A stretch of 64,000 nucleotides of DNA from Bursaphelenchus xylophilus (taxonomy: Eukaryota > Nematoda > Chromadorea > Rhabditida > Aphelenchoididae), in NCBI GenBank assembly GCA_904066235.2, contig CAJFCV020000002.1, positions 2,976,001-3,040,000 of the forward strand, written 5' to 3'. Both the position numbers and the translations under genes were made by a program. The notes beneath the pieces were generated by a model. It did not search any database. It was not told the origin of the DNA and saw nothing but the letters and a program-made list of their open reading frames with translations. Of the stretch, positions 33,516 through 45,036 are shown piece by piece (positions within the stretch are counted from its first letter, which is position 1; every line of letters begins with the position of its first letter).

Positions 33516-35275
33516 TCAGAGTTGCTGTAGGACATAATCCTTCTCCTTATACGACGGGGCCACATATTCATCATCAAGGTCCAGCTTCTGTGGGTCGATC
33601 GTTTCTACTTTAGTTGGCTCCAGCGGCTGCGGAAGACTGAAGAATGGGTACGGCTGGGGCTTGAACATCGGTTGGGGTGGGAGATGACCGGTGAATGGGG
33701 CAAATCCCGGTGGCGCGAAGCTTGGCGAGTTCTGGCCAAGGTGCATTTGAAGTGGCAATGGTTGAGAAATCGTTGACGGAACGGGTTGATTTTCATTGCG
33801 GATATCGCCTTTGGACTGCACTGGTGGGTATTGATGAGGGAATTGCGGAGGTAGAGGGCTGAAACAAAAAATAATTGCAATTACTCCTCATGAACATTGC
33901 AAAAAAGAGCCTGATCTTTGAAGGGTAACATCTTTTATCCGAAAAACCTCTTCGCCTAGTTTTTTATCCTGATCGAAAGTCAATGTCCTAAAATTCGAAA
34001 CAAAACAAAGTTCAAATACTTACTGTCCATTCTGTCCTGGATATGGCCCATGAACGTAATAGGCGGGCTGGCTATTTGGAACGAACACATGCTGCTGGTG
34101 CATCGATCTTTTGTGGTCCTGCTCTTCACTCGAGTTGGAACTAGGCCTCTTGGTGCCCTTGTTCTTAGTCGAGTCGATGTATATTGTATCACCACATCTC
34201 TTTCGCAAACATGACGCTCCTGGAAGGTATCTGGATTGGAAGAACTTCCTGTCCTGGCACGGCAGGCAGACGTCACAGTCGGGAGCTTGACACTCGGGGC
34301 AGGTTCCACATCCCCGGCGAACCTTCAATGTGGCGGCTTCTCGCTGAAAATCAACGAGATTGAAAAACGTTTCTGGCAATCAAGATTTTAGCTATTCATG
34401 GGTAATATAAACTGAAAATCCCCGAAATTTTTTTTACACCTGCCGTAAAACAGTCAGTAACACCTTTCCATCACAAATTATTATTTAGCACTATAGTAAA
34501 TCGCAGAAAGAAACCGCTTTCCTCAAGTTGAATATCTAAAATTTCCGACAACTCCGAAAAAAATGAATTCTATGACGTAGATGAGGAAGATAAACTAAAA
34601 ATAGCTAATACACATCGATATAACAGACAGCACTTGCTGTTTGAAATATTTTTCACATCAAGGTAGTCAAAATACAAAAAATTTTAACTAATTTCTTCAG
34701 TGTATTATCTAAAATCTGTAAAGCGCCAGAACAAGAAATTTTTTGGGGTAAAATTAAGGAATTAGGTCCCAGTAGCAAGGACAGACTCTATTCTATGTGA
34801 TAATCATTAAAACTGCAGTCAAATCTATCAAAACTGCATTAAAATTATATTATCCATGACCCGTGTGTTACCTAAAAATCGTCAAAAAAATGTAAAATCT
34901 CACCTGCAATTTATTCTCCATCACTCTGTGGCATCGCCGCTCAATACAGCTCTGTTTTTTGACACCCGGACCACCAAATAAAGGAGAGTCTAAGCAATAC
35001 GTGCACTTTCCGCACTGCTTGCTGGTGCAGCCGTCGCATGAGCCGCAACGTTGGGATCGATTCCCTCCCATGATAGGGGTGGACGGTGTGGACGGGGTGC
35101 TGGAATGGACTCGGGCCAAATTTGGATTGGTTGGGATATATGATGGCTGCATGAAGGGCCCACTCATCGGGCTAAATGAAGGTTGATTGGGGTTGTGTGG
35201 AGGGAAACCGCCGTGATGAAAGAATCCGGGCGATCCATTTGGCACGGCGGAACGTTGGCTCGGAGACCCGAGCAT
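33516..35275 (-). CDS. protein with two CXXC-type zinc fingers
   Basis: Three exons on the minus strand, 35275-34904, 34343-34024 and 33858-33516, join in frame to about 344 aa. A TTTCAG acceptor ends 6 bp before the ATG, suggesting spliced-leader addition, or less likely an upstream exon. A Pro/Ser/His-rich region comes first. Finger 1 (about 77-115) reads CGSCDGCTSKQCGKCTYC, then LFGGPGVKKQSC and IERRC. This is a canonical CXXC domain with a KFGG-like loop that in other proteins reads unmethylated CpG. Finger 2 (about 136-174) has CGTCPECQAPDCDVCLPC and SCLRKRC with all Cys positions, but KFFQSRYLPGA replaces the KFGG loop. The remaining C-terminus is Pro/Gln-rich. Probably a nuclear chromatin or transcription factor; no SET, PHD, F-box or methyltransferase domain is visible. 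Confidence 0.88.
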
Positions 35276-35299
35276 ATTGCACTGAAACCGAACGAGAAT

Positions 35300-36140
35300 T
35301 TATCTTCTCCCACAGATTTTAGGTAACAAATTCGCGAAAGTCGAGGAAGCTCGGGTATAATCAAATCAAAAACCGTTTAAAGGCTATTAAAAATCAAAGG
35401 AATATCAGTTTTGCGTCGACTACCACCAACCCCAAACAAGTTCCATATGTTTTTCCGCGCGAAACAAAAGATTCACTTCCGCCGTCTGGACGGGATAAAA
35501 TCGAAATGCGGAAAACAGTGAGACAATTAATCGGGGGGCCGAAAAGTGGTGTCCAGTGAATGAAAAGCCCCTTGCAAACAATCTCCCCCAGCGAACAATC
35601 CACAAGGGGCGAATTGGGACTTTCGACGGCCCTCTGATCCCATGGATAATATAAATTTGCAAATTTTTTTTGACAAAACTTTCGAATGTATACGAGGGAG
35701 CATTGGAGAGGGTTGGGAATGAACCGCTTGTCCGGAAAAACGTCCAAATACCCAGTGAAATAGCCCTTGACAAGTCATTCATTTCTCAAAAATCCCCCCT
35801 CGCTTTCCGCCGCTCTCCGTCTCTCTTCCTCTCTCACTTTGCGAAGAAGGACAAAAAAAAATGCGGGCTGAAAAGAAAAGAAACAACACACAAGTGTAAG
35901 AACAAGATTCGTCAAGATAACTCGCTCAGATGGAAGGGCTTCTGGAACGGGAAGAGGGGCAGCAGAACAACATTCGTTCTCTCCCCTTCCCCAACCACCG
36001 ACGAAGCGGACATTCAATACTCGCCCCACCAAAACATCAGAATTCTCCAGTATTTATGCAGTCTGAAAAATAACCCAGCACTTCGCGAATGGCCTCAGGG
36101 CTTCGTACTTCGGGACGTTGAGTAAACGCCTCAAAGTGCG
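35300..36140 (-). promoter_or_regulatory. likely promoter region of the CXXC gene
   Basis: A GC-richer block upstream of the minus-strand CXXC gene. On that strand it has GA-rich tracts (GTGAGAGAGGAAGAGAGACG, about 35817-35838) like nematode GAGA-type promoters. Long open frames occur on both strands but lack splice signals and resemble no family, so I do not call a gene. Confidence 0.35.
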
Positions 36141-36159
36141 CGCTACTATGGCGCGAATT

Positions 36160-36830
36160 CGGAAGAATTTCGTTTGACCTGATGTACTCAAGGAGAAGAT
36201 CATCAGAATCCGGATGAATCTCGATTCTTTCGACTGAATTCTTTGCCGATTAGGTATACAAAAGCATGATAAAGAGGTTCAACGCCAATTCAGAGCTAAA
36301 AATCGAGGATAAACTACATTTTCAGCGACATTATTTCAGCAGACGGGCTCAAGGAGAAGATCGCAAAAAACTTGACCAATCCTTGATCGTTTCCACTCAT
36401 TTTTTTTTATAAAACGTAGAAGAAGGCTTGATAAAGACATCTAGAGATACATTTTGGTGCAATTCACTAACCAAAATTTACTATGAAACAGATTTCCAAC
36501 GAGCTTTTTTTAACTGATGGGTCAAGAAGAAGATAGCTGAAACTCGGTCGATTACGGATCGCTTCTCCCCAATTATTCTTCTAAAAGGAGAAACAAGACT
36601 TGACGAAGATATCAGCAAAAAATTTAGATACCAAGTCGACAATAAATAAGACTTTCAATGACCTTATTTTAGCCTTATGGGTCCAAAACAAGATCGCTGA
36701 GATTTGGTCAGTTCTTGACCATTTTGAATAAATTCTTTGCCTAATAGGTAAATCGAGAGTTTCTAAAGCTATCTGTCACAAACTCAAAGAAAAATAAAGA
36801 ACATGAACCTTTTTTTCATCGATTTTTCCC
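36160..36830 (+). repeat. degenerate tandem repeat, period about 165 bp
   Basis: Four diverged units can be followed by the phrase CTCAAGGAGAAGATC and its variants at about 36188, 36349, 36522 and 36683. Each is followed at similar distance by TTGATCG-like, then TTCTTTGCC..TAGGTA and a GACTTGATAAAGA-type segment. Units differ at perhaps a third of positions. No continuous frame spans them. Confidence 0.6.
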
Positions 36831-36839
36831 ATCAGCTTT

Positions 36840-37800
36840 GATCAAGGCTAATATAAAAAAAAAATCGTCAAAAAACAAGCTGATTTCCACGAGAAAACAC
36901 GCAAAAACAGTTTCAAAAGACAGCAAATACTATGCTAATCTCTTTACTGACAAAAAAACCAGAAAAAAAAATTTCGGAAAAAAAACTCTTTTTTGAACGC
37001 ATTTTTCCCGCCAAAAAGAAGGCGCAGGCTGCGGCATCGGTAGCGAGAGAAAAACAGTAAAAAGAGGATTTCAGGGGCTGTAAAGAGGATAGTCCGCCTT
37101 TGTGACGTCACATTTCTGCTTAATTCTGACATAGCTATCCATCATTTTAAATATTATATTACACATGGCATATAGACATTGAGACCGAAAAATATGCGCT
37201 AATATTGCACTTTTTGCTAATAAAATTTAAATAGCCCTTGCTCATGTGCCTCCATGTGCCAATTATATAATATTCAGGTCAGACTAAGGGCATTATCAAG
37301 GCAAAAATCTAAAAAAAATTGCTAATCAACCCGTTTGAAAGAATTGGTATCAGCGCGAAAACCTGCGAAGATATCAGAAACCAAATGTATGCGAAATAAA
37401 CCGCAGATCATAGCTGTTATTAGTTGTAAATCTCAAGAAACTAAAGCCACCCCAAACGCTGATAAGACCACTATTATTTTGGACACCATGCATTAAAATA
37501 ATTACTTTTTTGGGCGACGAAAAATCCCAAATTAAGACGAGTTGTAAAGATTGTTTTGAAGGAGGGGAAGAAGTCATTCGGGTTTGACCCAATTTAGTCT
37601 CGAACAGTTAGGTTAAAGGGGTGAAAAAGGAAGGGGGGAGGGGAGAAAGTGCGAGTTGGTGTCATTCGTTTGATCCGATAAAAGAGAGCGGTGAATTAAT
37701 CATGTTTATTCTCGTCTCACTGTGTTTTGTCATAATTTTGACTATTTGACTTTTCGCAATTGATTTGAGTAAAAACTTGGATTGCATGTGCAATTTTCCA
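36840..37800. other. non-coding, GA-rich islands
   Basis: AT-rich DNA with a purine-rich block at 37555-37690 (GGAAGGGGGGAGGGGAGAAA). No gene or RNA recognised. Confidence 0.4.
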
Positions 37801-37814
37801 AAATTTTGATTTTC

Positions 37815-37985
37815 GTACGGTGCGAAGAAAAATTCGAAATTTCGCACAGTGCAAAAAAAATTTGAAAGATTAAAAGATGTATGCCAAGTCCGAAATTTGC
37901 AAAAAATTTTTTTGATTTTGAAAATTTTATTTTTCTGCACAGTGCAAAATAAAAATGAAAATTTCGCACCGTGCAAAAAACAAAA
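37815..37985. repeat. TGCACNGTGCA cluster
   Basis: Four copies or near-copies within 170 bp (CGTACGGTGCGA, CGCACAGTGCAA, TGCACAGTGCAA, CGCACCGTGCAA), each flanked by A-rich sequence. Confidence 0.8.
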
Positions 37986-38349
37986 AAAATCTGAAAAAAT
38001 AACGATGCCACAGTATAACAAACTTTGCTAAGTCAAAATGACGTCATGATCACCTTTTTTAAATTAAAATTCGTGAAAGTTTGGTCATTCAGCTGCAATG
38101 ACCCAAAATTACTGTACCTACCGTAACCCAACACCCTGAATTTTCAAATTTTATAGCCTCAATCCCCTTTTACATAAATCGAAGAGGACAGGGGGGCGAC
38201 CGTTGAAGCAGAGAAGAGCAAGAAAGGAAAAAATTAAATAATAAAATCCACATCTGCCACCCCTCCCTCTGATCTTCCTCTCCAACCCTATTATTTGACA
38301 ATCTAATCCCATGATTAATGTAGATGGCAGCTCTCTGTTTGAAAAAGTG

Positions 38350-38765
38350 CACAGCTAGCCACTGAGAGACATTGTAGCGACTGCACAGTGCAGAAAAAAT
38401 TAGAGAGAATTTCTGCGCATTGCAGAGATTTCTTTTTGAAAAATAGCCGTGGATTTTGGGGGCAATTGACGCAAATTTAGGTTATAGCTTTGCTAAGACT
38501 TATGTAAGAATTCTGCAACGCATTTTACAAAAAAACCGAAAATTAGAGCCAAAAACGGTTTTTCTGCGTCCGCACGGTGCAAGCCAAAATAAAATAAAAA
38601 TTGCACAGTGCAAAAGAACCGACAAATTTCTTTTCCTAATGCACCGTGCAAAAACCTCTTTTTGAGTCGAAAGATTACCGCACAGTGCGACGAATACCAG
38701 TCAAAACGCACTGTGCGAAAAAATAAAAAATTGGATGCACGGTGCAAAAAAAAGTTTGCTGGCCA
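38350..38765. repeat. TGCACNGTGCA cluster
   Basis: About eight copies with all four bases seen at the centre (TGCACAGTGCA, CGCACGGTGCA, TGCACCGTGCA, CGCACTGTGCG). No fixed period. Confidence 0.8.
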
Positions 38766-38965
38766 CAGATTTTTGAATTTTGCGTGGAAAAAAATGATTT
38801 TCTGTAAACGGATTGTGCATTTCAATTGGAATGACTTATCAAATTTTGAGATCGAAAATCGACCAAAAATTTTCGACCAAAAAATTGGTCGTTTTCGAAA
38901 ATTATGAACTAAACCTTTTTCCCATAACATTTACTCCGAATACTAGCAAAATGTCATATTTTGAC

Positions 38966-39161
38966 ATACTAGTCCTTCCGGAAAGCCACCGGACCGATTT
39001 TTGGCGCTTGCACTGTGCGAAAAAAGTCAGGGTGCGAGCGACAGCCAAAAAAAGCCTGCACGGTGCAAAAAGCAAGAAATTGCACAGTGCAAAGAAAACT
39101 TTTGTTTTCGCACAGTGCATGTTGCAAAAATCACGTCAGCGACATTTCTGAAGGACAGTAT
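38966..39161. mobile_element. copy of the TACTAGTCCTTCCGG palindromic MITE
   Basis: Starts TACTAGTCCTTCCGGAAAGC and ends ATTTCTGAAGGACAGTA. The interior AGGGTGCGAGCGACAGCC and four TGCAC..GTGC motifs match the copy at 14696. The right arm is more diverged. Confidence 0.8.
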
Positions 39162-39169
39162 TATCTTAA

Positions 39170-41080
39170 CCAAGTTTTGTCAGGACTACAAAAAAACCTT
39201 TTTTTCATGTGCACTTTTCTTTTTCAAAAAGTGGAAGCTCAGGCTTGGGAAGGCGACGAAAAAATGAAAAGAATCAGTCTGTCGATTGATAACATCTGAT
39301 TATGGATTTCGACCTTGAAAGGAGAAGGGGAGAAAGACGCGTCCTTCTTTCGCTATAAAAAGGAGGGAGGGAGGTCCGTAAATCTTCTGGGTCAAGTGGA
39401 AAACAGCCTCTGACACTGCATGAGGAATTTGGATGAAAAAGTCGTGACGCATGCAGTTCACTGAAACATGGCTAGAATTTACAGTGGAGTTTGTGAAAGC
39501 ATCCGCGAAAGGATTTGGCTTTCAATTTGCAGAAATCGCTGAGATTTTTAATTCAAAAAAATAAAAAATCTCAATTTTATTTCTCGATGCTGGCTCAAAA
39601 ATTTTTGAGTCTATTACTGATGTGGCTCACAATATCTCTACAAAAAATCAAATTTTTCCAAGGGCAATTCAAAAAGATACAAGCGAAAAATATCGTTTGT
39701 CTCGCCGACCCTCCCCAATTTACGCACTCTCTCTCGAAAAAAGAGCATATCTCAGCTGTCCCTGTAAAGAGCTAGCTAAAATTCTCAGGGATGGATGCGT
39801 AGTCTAGAAAGAGATAATAGATAAAAATTGAAGAAAACCAAAGCGTCAAAGCTACGAGAAATTTTTCTTGCGACGTGATGATTGACGAAGGGAAAAATCT
39901 CAATTTACGAAAAAATCCCGGGGATTTTTTTGGATGTGTGACTTGAAATATACTCTAAAGAGGGCTTAGATTTTTTTAAAGACTAATTTTTTTCAGAAGT
40001 TTTCATTTTTTTCACAAAAGAAATTTTTTTCACCGCCTAAGTAAAAAAATCGTTTTTTAGAGGGGAAATCGTATAAAATCTTGCTCCAAAATACCTTTGT
40101 AAGCCATGATACTTCTCATAGAGACCAATGGAGTCCAAAAACACAAAGAAACAGAATTGAAACCGCTAAAATTGTATTTGTCATCTACTACAACAAAGTG
40201 TAAAAACTCATTTCAAGTCCAAATCCACGCATGCAACGAGTCAATTGGCTAATCGAGACCGTTTTTTAGAGTGCAAAATGACAAAGAAAATTAGTTTACT
40301 GCACAAAATGTAAAATTTACATCATTTTTTGTCAAAACTGGCATTATTTTAGGTGTAGTTGACTTTTTAGTTGGTTTCAAGCGTGAATTTGAATTCAAAC
40401 TTTTTTTGAGAGATAGCTGAGGGTATAACGAGAATATTCAAGGGAGAAATTACAAAATTCGATTTGAATTTTTATGAGAAAAATTTGGAAAAATGAAAAA
40501 AATCTGGAAAATGTTGAAAATATTAAAAATGTAAAAAACTCATATTAATCCTGAAGATTTTGGGACGTGATTCTTTTAACATCACTTGAGACAAATGCAC
40601 TTTTGAAAAAATATTTGAAAATTTCAAAATAATTTTTTCTAAAAATCAAAAAAAAAATTGTTTTTGAAGGGATGAGAACATCATCCCTCCACCGGTTACA
40701 CTACGTCAATTTTTTTTCGAAATTTTTTCTTTTGTTCGTCAACAACATCCGTTCGAAACCCCAAAAGTTTTTCGAAAAAAGACATTTTTTTATATTTTTG
40801 AACACTGATAAGAACAAGTTTTTGGTGGTCGTATCAGCCAGTGGATTTCACAAAATGATAATTGGTTTTGATGCAATCGAAGAAAACAGAAAGAAATCCT
40901 GCTTCAAACCAGATCCACGGTTCCGTTGATTGGCTGCAAAGGTTGGTGGTTTTTGACTTTTTTTGGGGAGAGGTTTTATCACCCAAATCATGGGAATTGA
41001 CGGAAAAATAGACTGGATGGCGGAGTTCGGGAGATCAGGCGCACGAAAAAGTGGCGTTTTGTGCCGGAATTTTGATGAGC
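39170..41080. other. non-coding, no gene recognised
   Basis: AT-rich DNA. A GC-richer piece at 39310-39480 has a TATAAAA followed by GGAGGGAGGGAGG. A partial repeat family C copy is at about 39500-39790 (reading into AAAGAGCTAGCTAAAATTCT). No exon pattern. Confidence 0.4.
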
Positions 41081-41084
41081 AAAG

Positions 41085-41330
41085 ATCTGCACTGTGCAAA
41101 ATTTTGTTAATATCTGCACTGTGCAAAATTTTTTTTAAATCTGCACTGTGCAAAAATTTGTTGAATTCTGCACTGTGCAAAAAATTGATAAAATCTGCAC
41201 TGTGCAAAATTTTGTTGAAATCTGCACTGTGCAAACAATTGTTAAAATCCGCACTGTGCAAAAATTTTGTTAAATTCTGCACTGTGCAAAAAATTTGTAA
41301 AATTCTGCACTGTGCAAATTATTAAAAGTT
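41085..41330 (+). repeat. 27-bp tandem array of TCTGCACTGTGCAAAATTTT
   Basis: Nine consecutive units of about 27 bp, each TCTGCACTGTGCAAAA plus a variable TTTTGTTRAA. The TGCACTGTGCA core is identical in eight of nine units (one starts CGCACTG), while spacers vary. It is the most regular of the palindrome clusters. Confidence 0.95.
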
Positions 41331-41559
41331 GCGCAGATTTGAATAAAACGTGACTCAAATTTTAGAATAAAATTTTCTAAGACATGTGTAAGATTTTTTT
41401 AGCTCGCGTTTTGTAGAAATCATCGGGATTTTTTAGTGGAAAATTGTCGAGAATCAAAAAAAAATTTTTTTTTGGAATTTTATGTTTCGCCGAGCAAAAA
41501 TATGGAAGACGGAAGAGAAGACTACCAAAAAACATCAAAAATTTCCCCAGAAATTTGCA

Positions 41560-41930
41560 TGAATAGGTCTAAACTTATGAAAAAATAGGAAAAAATTCGA
41601 AAAAAACAGATTTTTTTTGGGCCAGGAACGATGCAAATGGAAATCGAAATGGTCTTAAATTTCCCTGCAATGTCTTTTCGGGTCCTCATCTTCCCTTTGC
41701 CCTTTATATTGGATCACTATCCACCCTTTTATCCCAAAAAATTTGCATAAAACGGCCCAAGCTTGAGAAAAATTCGGAAAAAAATTGATTTTTTTGACAA
41801 AAAACGATGTAGATCGAACTCTTAATCGTCTAAAAACCCGTACAGTGCCCATGCGAGACTCACCTTCCCTTTACCCTTCATTTTGGATCACCATCTAGCC
41901 CTTTATCCCCAAAAATTTGCATAAATCCCA
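41560..41930 (+). repeat. diverged tandem repeat, period about 176 bp
   Basis: AATTTGCATGAATAGG (41563), AATTTGCATAAAACGG (41739) and AATTTGCATAAATCCC (41915) mark unit starts. Between them run CTTATGAAAAAATAGG / CTTGAGAAAAATTCGG, then AACGATGYARATSGAA, then TTCCCTTTRCCCTTYATWTT and GGATCACYATC. Confidence 0.7.
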
Positions 41931-41939
41931 CGAAAAGGG

Positions 41940-42200
41940 GCTGCAGAATTCAGTCTATGTAAATTGGTGGCGTCGAACGCGCGTTCTCCCCCTCCCAGCC
42001 TCCTCTCTTATGATTCCAAACATTTGACCTTTCCCTCTGTCCATCCGCCCTTGGTTTTGGTCGCGCTCTCGGGCCGCGCTCCGCGTTCCGCGCTCTCTCT
42101 CCGCTTCTTGGGTCTATCTGGTCGAAAAATCTAATTGCTGAGGGGAAAGGGGTGGGCTGGGGAGGTCGTATGTTATGGTGAGGATGGACGAGGGCAAAAA
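41940..42200. other. GC-rich island, possible promoter
   Basis: A block with CGCGCTCTCGGGCCGCGCTC and GCGTTCCGCGCTCTCTCTCC, far richer in CpG than its surroundings. No coding frame with splice signals was found on either strand. It could be a promoter of an unrecognised transcript. Confidence 0.35.
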
Positions 42201-43185
42201 TGGAGTTTCAGAGGGGTAAAGTTTGGAGTTGGAGGATCAAATTGCCTGTGGAATGTCGAAAAAATGCCAAAATTTTGAGATTTTTTTGGATTTTTGGAAA
42301 ATTTTCGATGTAAAGTGATGTCGAAGTGTCCGAAAAGTAAAAGCTAGGCAAAACAAGGGTACGAGACATCCAAATTAAGACAAATTAGAGATCTGTTGAG
42401 CCAGTATAATATAAAAATCATAGAAAATCAGGACTTTTCGAAAAAATCACAATTCTGATATCTAAATCAATATCCAACAACAATATAAGGGTACACCAGC
42501 ATATTTAAGGACGTTATCTCGTCATATTAGAGTCTGCTTTTACCAAAAATAGCAAAAGTATTCAAAAAATTTTCGGAAATTCAAAAATTTGATGCCTAAA
42601 TCAATGTCCCAATGGCCGTATTAGATCAGTGTTGACGCTATGGCACCCCAAACTTGCCAAGTAAGCTTCTAGTGTTAGCATTTCATCCGTCAAAAATGCG
42701 AAAATCTGAAAAAATGACAAAATTTATATTGCGCGAGGCGAAAATGATGACAAAACTCGGAAACATCAATAAGAATGATGTCATAAATAAAGATAAAGCG
42801 TCAAAAAGACAATAAAAGGCCATAATCGATATTTTATTTTCAAAAAGTTTTCAAGTTTTTAACAAAATTTACTCAAACATTCACCCACTACTCTCCTGAC
42901 CAAGACTGGATTTGTTTACAGTAACAGAGACGGACAGAAATCCATCTTGAGATCCCATATGAATACGACTAGATAAACATCAACCCCCCTTTTTCTCTCG
43001 GTTTTGAATAACCTGTCCATTTTCGGGAGTCATTATTCAAAATGTCCTTCAAAAAGTTCTCCAAACTCGACTCTATTCGAGATTTATTGGGCTGGAAAAG
43101 AGTGGAAAATAGCCTTAGGAAATTTTGGATTGAAAAAAATTAAATTTCAAAAAAATTTTTTTTGCAGTGTGAAAAAAAATAAAAA
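42200..43185. other. non-coding, no gene recognised
   Basis: AT-rich sequence with no long frame, RNA signature or clear repeat. Confidence 0.45.
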
Positions 43186-43189
43186 AAAA

Positions 43190-43290
43190 TAATTTTTTTT
43201 GCACTGTGCGAAAAATAAGAAAAAAGTTTTTTGCACAGTGCAATACCAAATGAAAAAATTTGCACTGTGCAGAAAAAAAAAAAAAAAAAA
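43190..43290. repeat. TGCACNGTGCA cluster with poly(A)
   Basis: Three palindromes (TTTGCACTGTGCGA, TTGCACAGTGCAA, TTTGCACTGTGCAG) followed by a run of about 20 A. Confidence 0.8.
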
Positions 43291-43845
43291 AAATAATTTA
43301 AAATGTGGAGCCAGCCGCATCTGGGCCCTCAATTGGTCCCGCAACGATAACAAGCAGCCTAATGTGAGAGAGCAACGTGGGCGGAAGGAGGAAGGAAGAG
43401 GTTTGGTTGGAATGGAAGGTTAGAAAGCGGTCGTGCGTTTGGCCCCGCTGGAATATTGGATCTGTTGGTATCTTATTTGTGTTGTGCTCGCGGCCTATCA
43501 ATAAACTATCGACTGTAACTGTTGGATTCGGCGTTTGGGGAGACTGATCAGTTGGGAGGCTGTCCCACTGATACTAGCGGAAGTAGTAGGGACCTGGAAT
43601 CGGCTGGAGGAAGGACCCAACTACGTTCCCATTAAAAAATTTTTGAATTGCCTCAAAATTTTGAATTCGAAGATTATTGCACAGTGCGATCCCAAAATTG
43701 TCTTAGTTTCCGCAAAGTGTATTATCCCCTGCGATCCCTCAGAGAGCCTCATCTGCCAATTGATTGGATCCAACGGCAAATTTTAATTGGCCGAAAATTT
43801 GATTAGCAATAAAGTTTCGGGCTGTATAATCCTTATACGGTAGGA
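43290..43845. other. non-coding, GC-richer, no gene recognised
   Basis: Includes GGCGGAAGGAGGAAGGAAGA and scattered short frames. No splice-consistent gene. One isolated TTGCACAGTGCGA is at 43678. Confidence 0.35.
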
Positions 43846-43849
43846 AGCA

Positions 43850-44475
43850 TGCACGGTGCAAAAAAAGAGAAAGAATTTTTGGTTGCACTGTACAATAATT
43901 TTTTTGACTGCACAAAATTATTATTATTTTTGATCCTGGGCAAATTCAAAAAAAATTTTGAATTTCTTTTTGCGTTATTAAAAAAAACTTTCCCCATTAT
44001 CGCGCCAAAATCCATGGCACTTTTCGTCCCGCACAGCGATTTAACTTTTGGTTTGCACTGTGCAAAAAAATCGGAGATGATTTCTCCGCACAGTGCAAAA
44101 TTTTTTCAAACATTTATGCACTGTGCAAAAAAAATAAAATCTCAAATTTTTGCACCGTGCATAAAAAATGAAATAAATTTTTGCACCGTGAAATATAAGC
44201 TCAAATTTTGTCTACAATGTGCGAAAAATTAAATTATTTTTTTACTATGCAGAAAAATAAAAAAAATTTTGCACCGTGCAAAAAATGAAGTTCTCAAATT
44301 TTGCATGCACTGTGCAAGAAATGAGATTTTCGAATTTTGTCTGCTCCGTGCAAAAAATAAAATAAGTTTTTGCACTGTGCAAAAAAATCATTTCCCCAGA
44401 TTTCGTCTACACCGTACAACCATACGAAAACTTGCTTCTGCACTTTTAGTTTTATGACAAAATCATAAAACAAGG
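43850..44475. repeat. large TGCACNGTGCA cluster
   Basis: Roughly fifteen copies or decayed copies in 620 bp, with spacers rich in AAAAAATAAAAT. Some copies have point changes that break the palindrome (TACACCGTACA, TACAATGTGCG), so the cluster is older or less constrained than the one at 41085. Confidence 0.85.
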
Positions 44476-44499
44476 TTTCACACTGTGAACTCAGCGATT

Positions 44500-44939
44500 C
44501 CTCACTTCAAAACTCCCAAATGACCAGAACCGTAGTGATTTCCTAAGCCCCTTGCGCAGTAAACCCCCTTCAAACTCGACCTCCAAACATCAAACAGAAT
44601 GTGGAAAGGCGAAAAGAGAAACTGGACAGAAGGGAGGAGGATTAGTAAAATCTTCTCTGCTTCAAAATGTGAAAAGAAAAGATGTTGTAAAATCAACCAA
44701 GAGCGAAGAAGGGAGGCGACGAGGAGAAGGCGCAACGGGAGAGGAGAAGAGCGTATGCAAATTTGGCCATTTATTTGGAGACAATCCCGTTTGATTCGAG
44801 AGAGAAAACTAATTCATTTTGCATAGAAGCGGACGAAGACAAACGAAGATAAATGCCAGGGATTAGGGGTGAATGGACAAAGGGAAAAAAGAAGTAAGAA
44901 AAAGTACGGTGGGAGTGTTATGCAAATTTCGGAATTTCT

Positions 44940-44973
<34 letters not shown>

Positions 44974-45030
44974 AAAATTCTAAAAAATGCAACTTGGAAT
45001 AAATCTACTGATACTATGTAGTTTCTAAGT
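44500..45030. other. purine-rich non-coding DNA with a 31-bp poly(A) tract
   Basis: GAGGAGAAGGCGCAACGGGA-type purine-rich sequence at 44600-44770, then AT-rich DNA with an uninterrupted run of 31 A at 44941-44971. No gene recognised. Confidence 0.5.
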
Positions 45031-45036
45031 AATCAT

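Noticed and set aside
35670..36125. 151-codon plus-strand frame upstream of the CXXC gene
   Set aside because: No domain, no splice context, and it overlaps a GA-rich promoter-like tract; another frame of similar length exists on the other strand.
40848..41325. Long open frames on both strands across the 27-bp array
   Set aside because: A 27-bp unit is a multiple of three, so any stop-free phase stays open through the array; the peptides are periodic and not protein-like.
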